Shown in pieces: positions 51,201 through 59,346 of a DNA stretch of 64,000 nt. The position numbers and the translations under genes were made by a program. The stretch covers positions 16,989,613 to 17,053,612 of the forward strand of contig NC_087071.1 in the NCBI RefSeq assembly GCF_963678635.1. Reading direction: 5' to 3'. Each line of letters opens with the position of its first letter. Position 1 is the first letter of the stretch. The DNA comes from Symsagittifera roscoffensis (Eukaryota > Xenacoelomorpha > Acoela > Convolutidae). Under the pieces are notes generated by a model that saw only the letters and a list, made by a program, of their open reading frames with translations, was not told the origin of the DNA and made no database searches.

Positions 51201-53896
51201 TAGATTTGTCCAATTAGGTCTTCGTCGCATGTTATCATCGTCTTGGTATAGATGTTGATTCCATCTATATTTAGCATGACCTCGTGTGGACCATAAGCTT
51301 CAGTGTACCTATTATCAACACGTACCGACTTGCTGCCCCCTCTCGTGAGTAGTGCCCTGAGCGCTCTGGAAGTCGTTTGTGGACTTATTCCACTCAAGTA
51401 GTCTGCATACACGTCAATGTGCATTATCGTCTGGTCGCTCGGCTCGCTCAAGTTTCTGGTTACCTCGTGTCCGCCCACTGTGATTATCGACATTATTCTT
51501 GCTCCGATTTTCGATATTCCAAAAGGTTTACCTGTCACCATTTTCACGGTGTTACAATTCCCGGTCTTCATTGAGCCCGTTCTAGCCTCTGGTATTGAGT
51601 TCGATCCGGTTAATGCTTCGTTAAAATTCTGTCTTTCGATCTCCAACTTTAGTCGTTGCTCAATTTCTTTCGCAGCCAGATCTTGTTTCACTTTGGCAAT
51701 TGCTTCCGTCGCCGCTTTCTCATAATTTATCTCTAGAGAGCTTCCGGCCGCGGACTCTAACGCACCGCTAACATGTGTAACAGCTTTCACTGTCTTCGTC
51801 GGCAATTCGGTGTTTGGTGCCCCCAAGTTCCTAGATTCAAACTCGTTTTGCCTGTTCCGCTGATTCTGCACCGCCGCTAATGCCAACTTATGTTTGGGGT
51901 GATTCTGGTCCTTGACCGCTTCCCAGAACAAGGGACAATCCATTCTGAAGTGCCCCTCCTGGTTACAGAAGAAGCATCTGGCGCCTATCTTGATGATTAA
52001 GCCATTATAGTACTCGTGTTCCTCCATCTCGCTCATATCCTCTTCATCCGGTGCATAACCTAGGCTCTTCATGCCTTGTTTGTACGTTGTGCAGTCAGCC
52101 ACATGATGATCCGCTGACCCGCAGTTCGCGCATGATCTGCGCTTGTCCATATCATCTCTAGGTTTGTACCATGATGACCTCTGGGGTTGGCTTCCCCCTT
52201 GCGTGTTCCTGTTTTCAGAATATGAGTACTTCTTAGGTTTCATCAGCATGTATTCTCTTGATTTCTGTCTCATTTCTTCTGGGGTGGGTGCGCTGTCCTT
52301 CGACAATGTGTAGTATGTTGCTAACATTGTCCTTAAGTCATCACTTTTCACCCCATCGATGAACTTCGAGGCAATGCTAAAGTTCCGTCTATTTGTCGAC
52401 TCCTCTGGGTCACTCCTCCTTCTCAAGCTCTCGAGGTCATCTAGGAACCGATCTATTGACTCGTCGTCCCTCTGCCTTCTCTTTTCAAATCGCATCATCG
52501 CTTGGTGACCCTTCATGCCTGACCCGAATCGATTCAGCAATATCTCGAAGATCTTGTCCGCGGTGTCGCGTTCTTCCTCCTTCTTTGCGACCACGCATTT
52601 TAATGCCGTTCCTTCCAAGTTGCTCAGTATGGCTGTACATGCTTGTCTTTCGTCACTCAAGTTATCTTGTTCTAGATGTAATCTCATCACTTCCACCCAA
52701 GTGTCAATGCATCCATCGGAGTCGTCCTTGAATTCTTTTGGCTTCTTGAATGTCTTTCTTGTTTTTCCCTCTCTCCTGTCGCTCGAGTCAGTGTTCCTCG
52801 TGGCGAAGGCCTCTAGAGTCCTGTTCATCATCTCCCAAGTGCTGGCCCATGTCATAGCATCTGGTCCTGTGTTGCTGTTAGCTGTTGCATCTCCCGGACC
52901 AGTCGTTGTATTCGACGTTCCATTCTTCATTATTGTTTTCGCAGCTGTTGGTGCTATGCTTATCGCATCCCTGGTTAAGGGCAACGGTGTCGATTGCCGT
53001 TTGTTCCTTTGTGGTTCTACAAAGTCAACTCTGGTGCCTTGCGTACGATCCGCTGCTGGTCTTTCTTGTGGAGTAGAACCTCTCAAGATTGCATCCAACT
53101 TCGCCTGTATTGCACACGAACTCTCGGCTTGACTCTTGCTCATTGTGTCCATTCTCCTTTCCAGGCTCCCTAATTGGCTGTTGACATCATCATATCGGTT
53201 CTTCAACTGTTGCATGTCTGTTTTGATGTTCTTTTCTCGTTCTTCATTGGTGGCTTCTACCTTATCTGACATTTCCTTGAGTCTCTCATCTGTTGCCTTA
53301 GCTAGGTTAAAATAACTGTCTAGATACTCGTGCTTGTTGTATCTTATCTCCTTTTTTATCACCTCTCTGTCTTCTTCACTGTGCTTAAGTCTTTTGTCAA
53401 TCTGATTTAATTTCGCCAACAAGTCACCCAGCTCAATGGTAGTTTCTTCATGGTCAGCCGTCGGTCTCTCTTCGGCCGTAGCCTCTGCTTTAGCTTGTTC
53501 CTCTCTTGGATTGGCTTCTGAGGTCTTCGTGCTCACTGTCCCAAATGTTCGTGCTCTTTCTGCTTTTGGTTCTTCAGTCACGTTTTCTTTCGTTTTTATT
53601 TCGAACATTATTCCCAATTTTTCCGTAAAAGATGTCCTCTTTACTTGAGAGTCTTCTTTCACCGTTTCTTCGGTGTTGCCTATTGCATCTTCCGCGTCAT
53701 CTATCGGTGAGAACTCTATGGGTTTCTGGTTCGGTTCCTCTGCATTGGGCATTGGAGTTGACTCTGTCGCCATCTTCCTTGTTTCATCCACACTTTGATC
53801 GGGTGTCTCTAGATCAATCTCGATGGTGGGTTCTACTCGCTCCCCTTCCGTGCCCTCTTTCGCCCTGTTCTCCGCTGTACTCCTTGTGCTGACCAT
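45215..53896 (-). CDS. Element B Gag-Pol polyprotein with macro-like C-terminus
   Basis: 2893 codons in one frame. Gag: acidic N-terminus, coiled coil about 160-260, capsid-like helices about 390-550, zinc knuckles at Cys589-Cys602 and Cys641-Cys654. Protease Asp-Thr-Gly at 948-950. RT with catalytic Tyr-Val-Asp-Asp at 1434-1437. RNase H Thr-Asp-Ala-Ser near 1583. Integrase zinc module about 2100-2165, catalytic Asp2190, Asp2249, Glu2285 (35 residues between the last two), Gly-Pro-Phe near 2425. The order PR-RT-RH-IN is Ty3/Gypsy. About 2745-2890 is a domain resembling macro domains. The start used here is an internal gag Met because the true start (55743) is separated by a tandem duplication. 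All enzymes look intact. Confidence 0.9.
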   Translation of the reverse strand: MVSTRSTAENRAKEGTEGERVEPTIEIDLETPDQSVDETRKMATESTPMPNAEEPNQKPIEFSPIDDAEDAIGNTEETVKEDSQVKRTSFTEKLGIMFEIKTKENVTEEPKAERARTFGTVSTKTSEANPREEQAKAEATAEERPTADHEETTIELGDLLAKLNQIDKRLKHSEEDREVIKKEIRYNKHEYLDSYFNLAKATDERLKEMSDKVEATNEEREKNIKTDMQQLKNRYDDVNSQLGSLERRMDTMSKSQAESSCAIQAKLDAILRGSTPQERPAADRTQGTRVDFVEPQRNKRQSTPLPLTRDAISIAPTAAKTIMKNGTSNTTTGPGDATANSNTGPDAMTWASTWEMMNRTLEAFATRNTDSSDRREGKTRKTFKKPKEFKDDSDGCIDTWVEVMRLHLEQDNLSDERQACTAILSNLEGTALKCVVAKKEEERDTADKIFEILLNRFGSGMKGHQAMMRFEKRRQRDDESIDRFLDDLESLRRRSDPEESTNRRNFSIASKFIDGVKSDDLRTMLATYYTLSKDSAPTPEEMRQKSREYMLMKPKKYSYSENRNTQGGSQPQRSSWYKPRDDMDKRRSCANCGSADHHVADCTTYKQGMKSLGYAPDEEDMSEMEEHEYYNGLIIKIGARCFFCNQEGHFRMDCPLFWEAVKDQNHPKHKLALAAVQNQRNRQNEFESRNLGAPNTELPTKTVKAVTHVSGALESAAGSSLEINYEKAATEAIAKVKQDLAAKEIEQRLKLEIERQNFNEALTGSNSIPEARTGSMKTGNCNTVKMVTGKPFGISKIGARIMSIITVGGHEVTRNLSEPSDQTIMHIDVYADYLSGISPQTTSRALRALLTRGGSKSVRVDNRYTEAYGPHEVMLNIDGINIYTKTMITCDEDLIGQIYVGKEEMKVRSIGHCAMLEEDAMHIGTEADVTGHVLDINGKKTQLRGLLDTGAVLSVIPIETWEKMGFDKGDLIDSRIRLSAANKGALRVLGRTPIIALNLGERNLWMSFIVVENLDESDQFILGRDFIRNFDVTIDLNNAMFRIRNPDRRYAIKPVNLIMANENKAPVFLSRRVRLKANEAAIVSLRMKNYNELSDNKQVCIVPNPNSQSAAVLGRSFSITKSGLCVSVLLNTLDIPITIQRGRKLGYALPVKTRYETIENSKQNEVVDCPNHRDKICILRRLQRIKDSSGLIKSLKSETDDGLSSCSNFPERPTLDEMQTDKPVLPEIEHLRGKLKDEQLEAIKDVLERNEEVFSRHKADIGCCNFVEHEIELEENAVPHREGARRMTPHKSDACRKEIETLLEYDMIEPSKSPWACGVVMAKKKGDQLRFCCDFRYLNSVTVKDAYPIPRIDESLSKIGDAKFFTTLDLGSAFWQVPLRKQDRDKTGFACELGLFQWKRMPFGLCNATATFQRLMAHALIGVTKKYGNLVMCYVDDVVIATPTLEDHIERLDEVFACMKRSGLKCKPSKCEILKDSIKYLGRMVDKHGIRPDPDAVEAVLTWKSPKTEHQLMSFLGFANYYREFIKGYADKVYPMQQLMRHKGKKFTWNNAAEESFQRIKKELCEAPVLGMPTEKGMYVLDTDASVVAISGILHQEQEWNGKTVLRPIAYGSKVLSDTEMKYRAPKAEMFAVVTFVEKYRAYLGSEPFKLRVDNRALSWLKTYSMDQSYIGRWIVRLDGYNMIIEHRTRDKHQNADSLSKKTEFYERQEQREADRPEIKDGFSFMDKETYDSLPLTRWLDKSGKPIEDHPELPKEPLEKTILKKNRGIPIGIMLKSKIVRETLKAKGYDLIQVEEGTVRIDEDLMRLLEKLSDNKPVIQGKGQEAPELTILRREETVNNTDVSKGSITDSKEVVRSLVEKIPEKILEQTKVRDKKVTFREEVEHLGLDQESGEWSRFMEEDETGEGKLSEERKEWDEDSDESSEDQDSLCMILAEEKMRQHDRELQTDPSSGTYNLEIQEVRGGEELEKIAVSRKSLRELSCNSNVRTNLVPEDDMKIVKRMICVKLSDDIHNPGEMNGQIMALKEHVKARYRLSDLIRAQKNDKMTSNLSKWIHSGVKEKGELEEDSYKILSQFYKEKRDLLYHTAEGVVACKRRDEEKILHKHNLIILPQLYQTEVLFRSHDQMGHQGIDKVQQRILHRFDWPGMRKACERWVNACLACLQVKDPRKMKFPLKSVESSEFNEVVQIDHQKICMTESGYNQILVIIDHFTKLTEAVPCQTASAEETCDHLITHWISRYGCPMTFQSDNGKAFVGDLTKELMKRSHIAQAHSTTYHPQTNGLVERQNRTLVNMLRVYCSRYMTDWDKYLPQVVGAYNSTQHSTTGISPFMMLTGRERAMPITFFYPEYEGKRTSPQAYVKEAIKRQQELNELCRRNTAQAQMRQRKKYDEKILRAKPYEVGQYVWVFQNVIPPKGTKKLLKKWRGPFMITEIHQQGRFYRLSTGRAAHYENLKPHVPSPEDWCLPKDMEGLEYLVVEPACEVNEKGTREKNDGNENLSLDDNEKIEVESDAGSFVEEDWNDPEQNEVPKWMEPDRPTPPETRTGNRKRTGMRYNRYGDDFLIDKIQPDKLGDELLSAGELEAEEEWQVIDDGGHYPQDDYSTPELETDLEQSEIERRENTNLRILEWMRDVKDESREGQSIQQIDVSAANYMKTEDPLFGWTATDRPLDIPKDNSDPTTSTGTSINIFVRGVGVGLTHTENLMIKKLKEVRETSGLELEEEEPEPTIGRNFKTKFEIPNEYSENIMITDSDFILSNRTSAICITADMSFKSRLEADFKREYQNVEFLFRQRPGLGGIAALPPSVAQVPGKYLCFLVTRVNDRNRIDPEHVILALTRLRDFMIERGIVEVSMPVYDPNRGKLSSRELYAILHVVFAETEIMVHLHKKYYLSIA

Positions 53897-55632
53897 GTTA
53901 ACTGAAAAGTTCTTCCCCCTTGCGTGTTCCTGTTTTCAGAATATGAGTACTTCTTAGGTTTCATCAGCATGTATTCTCTTGATTTCTGTCTCATTTCTTC
54001 TGGGGTGGGTGCGCTGTCCTTCGACAATGTGTAGTATGTTGCTAACATTGTCCTTAAGTCATCACTTTTCACCCCATCGATGAACTTCGAGGCAATGCTA
54101 AAGTTCCGTCTATTTGTCGACTCCTCTGGGTCACTCCTCCTTCTCAAGCTCTCGAGGTCATCTAGGAACCGATCTATTGACTCGTCGTCCCTCTGCCTTC
54201 TCTTTTCAAATCGCATCATCGCTTGGTGACCCTTCATGCCTGACCCGAATCGATTCAGCAATATCTCGAAGATCTTGTCCGCGGTGTCGCGTTCTTCCTC
54301 CTTCTTTGCGACCACGCATTTTAATGCCGTTCCTTCCAAGTTGCTCAGTATGGCTGTACATGCTTGTCTTTCGTCACTCAAGTTATCTTGTTCTAGATGT
54401 AATCTCATCACTTCCACCCAAGTGTCAATGCATCCATCGGAGTCGTCCTTGAATTCTTTTGGCTTCTTGAATGTCTTTCTTGTTTTTCCCTCTCTCCTGT
54501 CGCTCGAGTCAGTGTTCCTCGTGGCGAAGGCCTCTAGAGTCCTGTTCATCATCTCCCAAGTGCTGGCCCATGTCATAGCATCTGGTCCTGTGTTGCTGTT
54601 AGCTGTTGCATCTCCCGGACCAGTCGTTGTATTCGACGTTCCATTCTTCATTATTGTTTTCGCAGCTGTTGGTGCTATGCTTATCGCATCCCTGGTTAAG
54701 GGCAACGGTGTCGATTGCCGTTTGTTCCTTTGTGGTTCTACAAAGTCAACTCTGGTGCCTTGCGTACGATCCGCTGCTGGTCTTTCTTGTGGAGTAGAAC
54801 CTCTCAAGATTGCATCCAACTTCGCCTGTATTGCACACGAACTCTCGGCTTGACTCTTGCTCATTGTGTCCATTCTCCTTTCCAGGCTCCCTAATTGGCT
54901 GTTGACATCATCATATCGGTTCTTCAACTGTTGCATGTCTGTTTTGATGTTCTTTTCTCGTTCTTCATTGGTGGCTTCTACCTTATCTGACATTTCCTTG
55001 AGTCTCTCATCTGTTGCCTTAGCTAGGTTAAAATAACTGTCTAGATACTCGTGCTTGTTGTATCTTATCTCCTTTTTTATCACCTCTCTGTCTTCTTCAC
55101 TGTGCTTAAGTCTTTTGTCAATCTGATTTAATTTCGCCAACAAGTCACCCAGCTCAATGGTAGTTTCTTCATGGTCAGCCGTCGGTCTCTCTTCGGCCGT
55201 AGCCTCTGCTTTAGCTTGTTCCTCTCTTGGATTGGCTTCTGAGGTCTTCGTGCTCACTGTCCCAAATGTTCGTGCTCTTTCTGCTTTTGGTTCTTCAGTC
55301 ACGTTTTCTTTCGTTTTTATTCCGAACATTATTCCCAATTTTTCCGTAAAAGATGTCCTCTTTACTTGAGAGTCTTCTTTCACCGTTTCTTCGGTGTTGC
55401 CTTTTGCATCTTCCGCGTCATCTATCGGTGAGAACTCTATGGGTTTCTGGTTCGGTTCCTCTGCATTGGGCATTGGAGTTGACTCTGTCGCCATCTTCCT
55501 TGTTTCATCCACACTTTGATCGGGTGTCTCTAGATCAATCTCGATGGTGGGTTCTACTCGCTCCCCTTCCGTGCCCTCTTTCGCCCTGTTCTCCGCTGTA
55601 CTCCTTGTGCTGACCATGTTAACTGAAAAGTT
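52191..55632 (-). repeat. 1721-bp tandem duplication in element B gag
   Basis: Copies are 52191-53911 and 53912-55632; the edges share cttc. The copies are almost identical, with only a few differences noticed, so the duplication is recent and may have arisen in reverse transcription. 1721 is not divisible by three, so Gag begun at 55743 goes out of frame at the junction. Confidence 0.95.
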
Positions 55633-55743
55633 CTTCTTCGTTATCTTTGGGCCCGTTGATGTCGTTCCGCGCAGCGATGAATTATATTTCGTGTTTGATC
55701 CACTTGACCTTTTTTCGAGCACCGGTAGTCTACTCCGCCTCAT
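53833..55743 (-). pseudogene. Element B Gag N-terminal copy, truncated by the duplication
   Basis: 636 codons from the native start ATG at 55743 (Met-Arg-Arg-Ser-Arg-Leu-Pro), homologous to the A gag start. It reads through gag to just before the zinc knuckles, crosses the duplication junction, shifts frame and ends in about 25 unrelated residues. A truncated Gag without nucleocapsid could be made from it, while the full Gag-Pol would need initiation at 53896. Confidence 0.8.
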
Positions 55744-56094
55744 TATTTCTATTTACAACTGCTTTTATTTACAATTTTATTATATACACGATTCTATTCT
55801 AAGAATAAAAAAAATAATAAAACAACAAGACAACAAAAAAAAAATTTTTTTTTGTGGTAACAAATTTAGTACAACGTGTTAAAAACCTTGTTGTAGCTCT
55901 CTTTCTAAAACCTTTGAAAAATTTCCCTTAATGTGGTCTCAACTGTACCTATTTCGATTTGTCTTATTCTGTCTTAAAACACCCTTGTTGTAATTTGACT
56001 TCAATTTCTATACCGTCCCAAGACTATTCGTCACTATCACAGTACTCTCCGCTAGTGTCCTAAGACCCTTGTACCAAGGCCACTGTTCCAAGAC

Positions 56095-56850
56095 TACTGT
56101 CCCAAGACTAGTGTCCCAAGACTACTGTCCCAAGACTAGTGTCCCAAGACTACTGTCCGAAGACTAGTGTCCCAAGGCTAGTGTTCCAAGACTACTGTCC
56201 CAAGACTAGTGTCCCAAGGGTAGTGTCCCAAGACCAGTGTCCCAAGGCTAGTGTCCCAAGACTACTGTCCCAAGACTAGTGTCCCAAGGCTAGTGTCCCA
56301 AGACTACTGTCCCAAGGGTAGTGTCCCAAGACCAGTGTCCCAAGGCTAGTGTCCCAAGACTACTGTCCCAAGACTAGTGTCCCAAGGCTAGTGTCCCAAG
56401 ACTACTGTCCCAAGACTAGTGTCCCAAGGGTAGTGTCCCAAGACCAGTGTCCCAAGGCTGGTGTCCCAAGACTAGTGTCCCAAGACTAGTGTCCCAAGAC
56501 CACTGTCCCAAGACCACTGTCCCAAGACCCTGTCCCAAGACCCCCGTCCCAAGACCACTGTCCCAAGACCCCTGTCCCAAGACCCTGTCCCAAGACCACT
56601 GTCCCAAGACCCTGTCCCAAGACCCTGTCCCAAGACCCTGTCCCAAGACCACTGTCCCAAGACCACTGTCCCAAGACCCTGTCCCAAGACCACTGTCCCA
56701 AGACCCTGTCCCAAGACCCTGTCCCAAGACCACTGTCCCAAGACCACTGTCCCAAGACCCTGTCCCAAGACCACTGTCCCAAGACCCTGTCCCAAGACCA
56801 CTGTCCCAAGACCCTGTCCCAAGACCACTATCCCAAGACTGCTCTGTCCC
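56095..56850. repeat. 14/13-bp minisatellite in element B leader
   Basis: About 54 units of tcccaagac(t/c)a(g/c)tg and, in the second half, the 13-bp form tcccaagaccctg. The left half favours 'actag/actac' units and the right half 'accactg/accctg' units, showing independent local expansions. Frames across it are repeat artefacts. Confidence 0.95.
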
Positions 56851-57698
56851 AAGACTTCTTCGGTCTTGTCCCAATACTCGTCACGGAGTGTCTTCCTCGT
56901 TGTAGGGTCTTCTTGAATCACCGTACCTTGTACCACCACTCAAGCTCTAGTAAAATTTTCCCAAAAACCCTCTCTTAAAAGCCAAATGCTGACCCCCCTC
57001 TTCTTTTTGGTTGTTTCTATTTCAATGTAGGTGCGCAGGTATCTTGTGATCACCTGTTCGTATAAAACCAAACACAAATCCTCACTAAAATGCAACAAAA
57101 ATCTAAGTAAGAAAAATAATAAAAACAGAAAAATGAGCCCACCTGAAATTCAAAGGTGACCAATGTCTACCTTTCGTCTAAAAAAAAATGTCTGGTACCT
57201 AATTGCCACGCGTTTTCCTCCCTCCACTAGTGATCTTATGGGGTATCACAAAAGCTGTCTATATCCGGTCCCCCCTACCAAACCAACCAGCGTACCAGTC
57301 TTAACTCGAGTTGAATTTTGGATCTCCACCTAATATTACCAACGCGTGTTAATTTCTAATGTAACTAAGTCAACGATGTCGACTAATTAGTTACTCTAAT
57401 TTCCCCCTTTTTACAATTTACAACCGCCAACCTCTAACTTAACCAGCCCCCCTTCTAACCTCCCCCCTTTCTAGCCCCCCTTCTTAAGCCTAAAAATTAC
57501 TTTAAGCGCCGGGTGCTAAACCTCTCAAGAGAAAACCGTAGACCTGTTTCCAGGCCTGCTCAAGTAAAAACGTTCCTCAAAACTGGGGGATTTCGCTTAT
57601 CCAATTTTACACTTATCTCCTATAATGTAATGTGGATTCTAACGATACCCGTTCTGCCCAACTTGAGAACTCGAGAATTGCCAAATCCTTCTTGGCTG

Positions 57699-57898
57699 CT
57701 TTCCCACTCGACTGGTCACCTGTTCCAGTCCAGTCTCCTATTGGTTCAGCTCAAGTGTCCCTGAACCACTTTCCCACTCGGCTGGTCACCTCTTCCAGTC
57801 AAGTCTCCTATTGGTTCAGCTCAAGTGTCCCTGAACCACTTTCCCACTCGGCTGGTCACCTCTTCCAGTCAAGTCTCCTATTGGTCCAGCTAAGTTCC
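57699..57898. repeat. 70-bp direct repeat, three units, element B leader
   Basis: Units start ctttcccactcg at 57699, 57769 and 57839. A has two such units, so the copy number has changed since their split. Confidence 0.9.
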
Positions 57899-58355
57899 AA
57901 GCTATCTGAAAACCTTTGACCACGCCCCACTTCGGGCACTTTATTCAGTTTACTGGTTTAAATTGCTTGGTTGATCGAAACGATCGAACTTGTAAAACAG
58001 TATGGGTATACTATTTAATTAATATAAAGGTTTGATCCAACTAATCTGGTGTCAAAGTCACTGTCTTTTTTCGTTTTATGGTTTTTGTTCCTTTTTCTAT
58101 TCTTTTTTTTGGTTTTTGTTTTGCTTTTTGTCTTTTTGCTCGTGTTTTTGTCCCCCTAGTTGCCCCCCTTTACTCGGTTAGCTAAGCCTCGTTCGGAGAG
58201 CGTACCAGGAAATTTTCTCGAGTTTTCTTAAAAAGCTATCACGGTACAACCGGAAGGTTTGCACGTTCCTGTCGAACCGTACCGCCGGTACTCTAGAATG
58301 GGCATTCAGCCCGAAGCTGTCTCAAGTGGGTTCGACTCCGTAGTCTTGATGTCGT

Positions 58356-58373
58356 AAACACCCAGGAGCGCCA
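58356..58373 (-). promoter_or_regulatory. Primer binding site of element B
   Basis: On the sense strand the sequence TGGCGCTCCTGGGTGTTT begins 11 nt after the LTR end. The initial TGG is what a tRNA 3' CCA would pair with, and the following bases could match an acceptor stem. Conserved in A at the same distance. The tRNA species is not determined; Arg is a guess. Confidence 0.65.
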
Positions 58374-58384
58374 TAAAAACACTA

Positions 58385-59300
58385 TGTAACATTCGTCTAC
58401 TGCAGTCACACATGAGGCTTAAGAAAAATAGGCCCTATAACCACTGGCTCAAGGGTCAGGGACACTATCTCTTGTGTTTTTCTACCTCAAGAACGGTCGG
58501 AGCCAGTTCGGTTCGCTTGTGACATGAGACTACGACCCGTTACAGCTTAAAGGCTACTACTAAAATATCCCCCCACTCTAGAATTAGAAACGTCCCCATA
58601 CTTAGGTCTCTAGATACCCAAAATACATGAACGCCGTTAAAAACCGGGTTGGAACAATCCGTTAAGTTTATTTTTATTAGACAGTGGAACTTTGATCCAT
58701 TTCAGATGGATCAACCTAAAACTCGCCTTACCTCAACATAACAATCATAAAACACACTCTAGGAATTTAAATTTGTACTCACATAGTAGCACGCTCAAGA
58801 AGTGGGAAATAATCCAGTCGGTAATTAACTCAAGAATTAAATAACGCAACTAAATGAGTCTAATGTTTTATAGTTTTGACAATGAGAACGAGTTTATACT
58901 CCAGACAATAGTTTTCTTGTGAACCATTAGGACACTCAAGCTGTCCACCTTTCCACCGAAGGTTCACTCTAGTCCAGTTCCGAATAATACTCCAGTCGTT
59001 ATAATCCAATTCGAGGGAATACTCTCGTCTCTGTCACAGATGGGACAGCTCTACTCTCGATTATTATAGTGGTGGAAATTGCGAATAGCAATTTCCTACT
59101 GCTTTTTCTTGTGACTTTCCCGCGTATGCGACTCAATTGTTCTGAAATTGTTCTGATCTCTTTTTCTGATTTTCAGTTCTCGCGAGAAAATCGTGCATGA
59201 CAGGTTCCATTCGAAATTTTGAAAAATTAAATTTCACTCCAAAATCAAGTGTTTTTTGCTTCTCTCAAGGTCAAACTTCCAAATATGACCGACTGGCACA
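58385..59300 (-). repeat. 5' LTR of element B
   Basis: 916 bp, about five transitions from the 3' copy. Same hairpin, AATAAA and CTCAAG-rich character. Followed on the + strand by tag (59301-59303), the target duplication. Confidence 0.95.
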
Positions 59301-59346
59301 TAGTCATGATGTCGTAAAAACACCCAGGAGCGCCATAAAAACACTA
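59301..59346 (-). other. Leader fragment of element A with its primer binding site
   Basis: 46 bp left between B and the A 5' LTR. Contains the PBS (59318-59335) identical over 18 nt to that of B and spaced 11 nt from the LTR. Its sequence joins exactly to the A leader end at 37942 when the tag duplication is counted once. Confidence 0.9.

Larger units (their letters stand above)
55744..58384 (-). other. Leader region of element B
   Basis: 2.64 kb between LTR and gag start without a convincing ORF. It contains the minisatellite, the 70-bp repeats, and the PBS at its 5' end. A short inverted motif, gatcgaaacgatc (57972-57984; A counterpart 37602-37614), is conserved. Confidence 0.7.
37943..59300 (-). 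mobile_element. Giant Gypsy-type element B, inserted in element A
   Basis: 21,358 bp with two 916-bp LTRs (37943-38858 and 58385-59300) that differ at about five positions, all transitions, so a young insertion. From the 5' end: LTR, PBS, leader, gag N-terminus duplicated over 1721 bp, a gag-pol frame of 2893 codons, spacer, module frame with one in-frame TAG, 3' LTR. Compared with A, 3439 bp of the module are missing. Gag-pol resembles A much more closely than the module, leader and LTRs do, so A and B are recombinant relatives rather than simple sisters. Confidence 0.9.

Noticed and set aside
17830-55882. Many + strand frames of 60-320 codons opposite the elements, for example 20835-21809
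   Set aside because: They are antisense shadows of the minus-strand proteins, with serine/leucine-rich mirror composition and no recognisable domain.
56095-56850. CRISPR-like regular spacing
   Set aside because: Units are contiguous 13-14 bp repeats without unique spacers, in a retrotransposon leader.
16503-59300. Reading A and B as tandem elements sharing the LTR at 37943-38858 (LTR-internal-LTR-internal-LTR)
   Set aside because: The LTR at 16503 matches the one at 59347, not 37943, and the A leader resumes at 59301 after a tag duplication. Nesting explains every junction.
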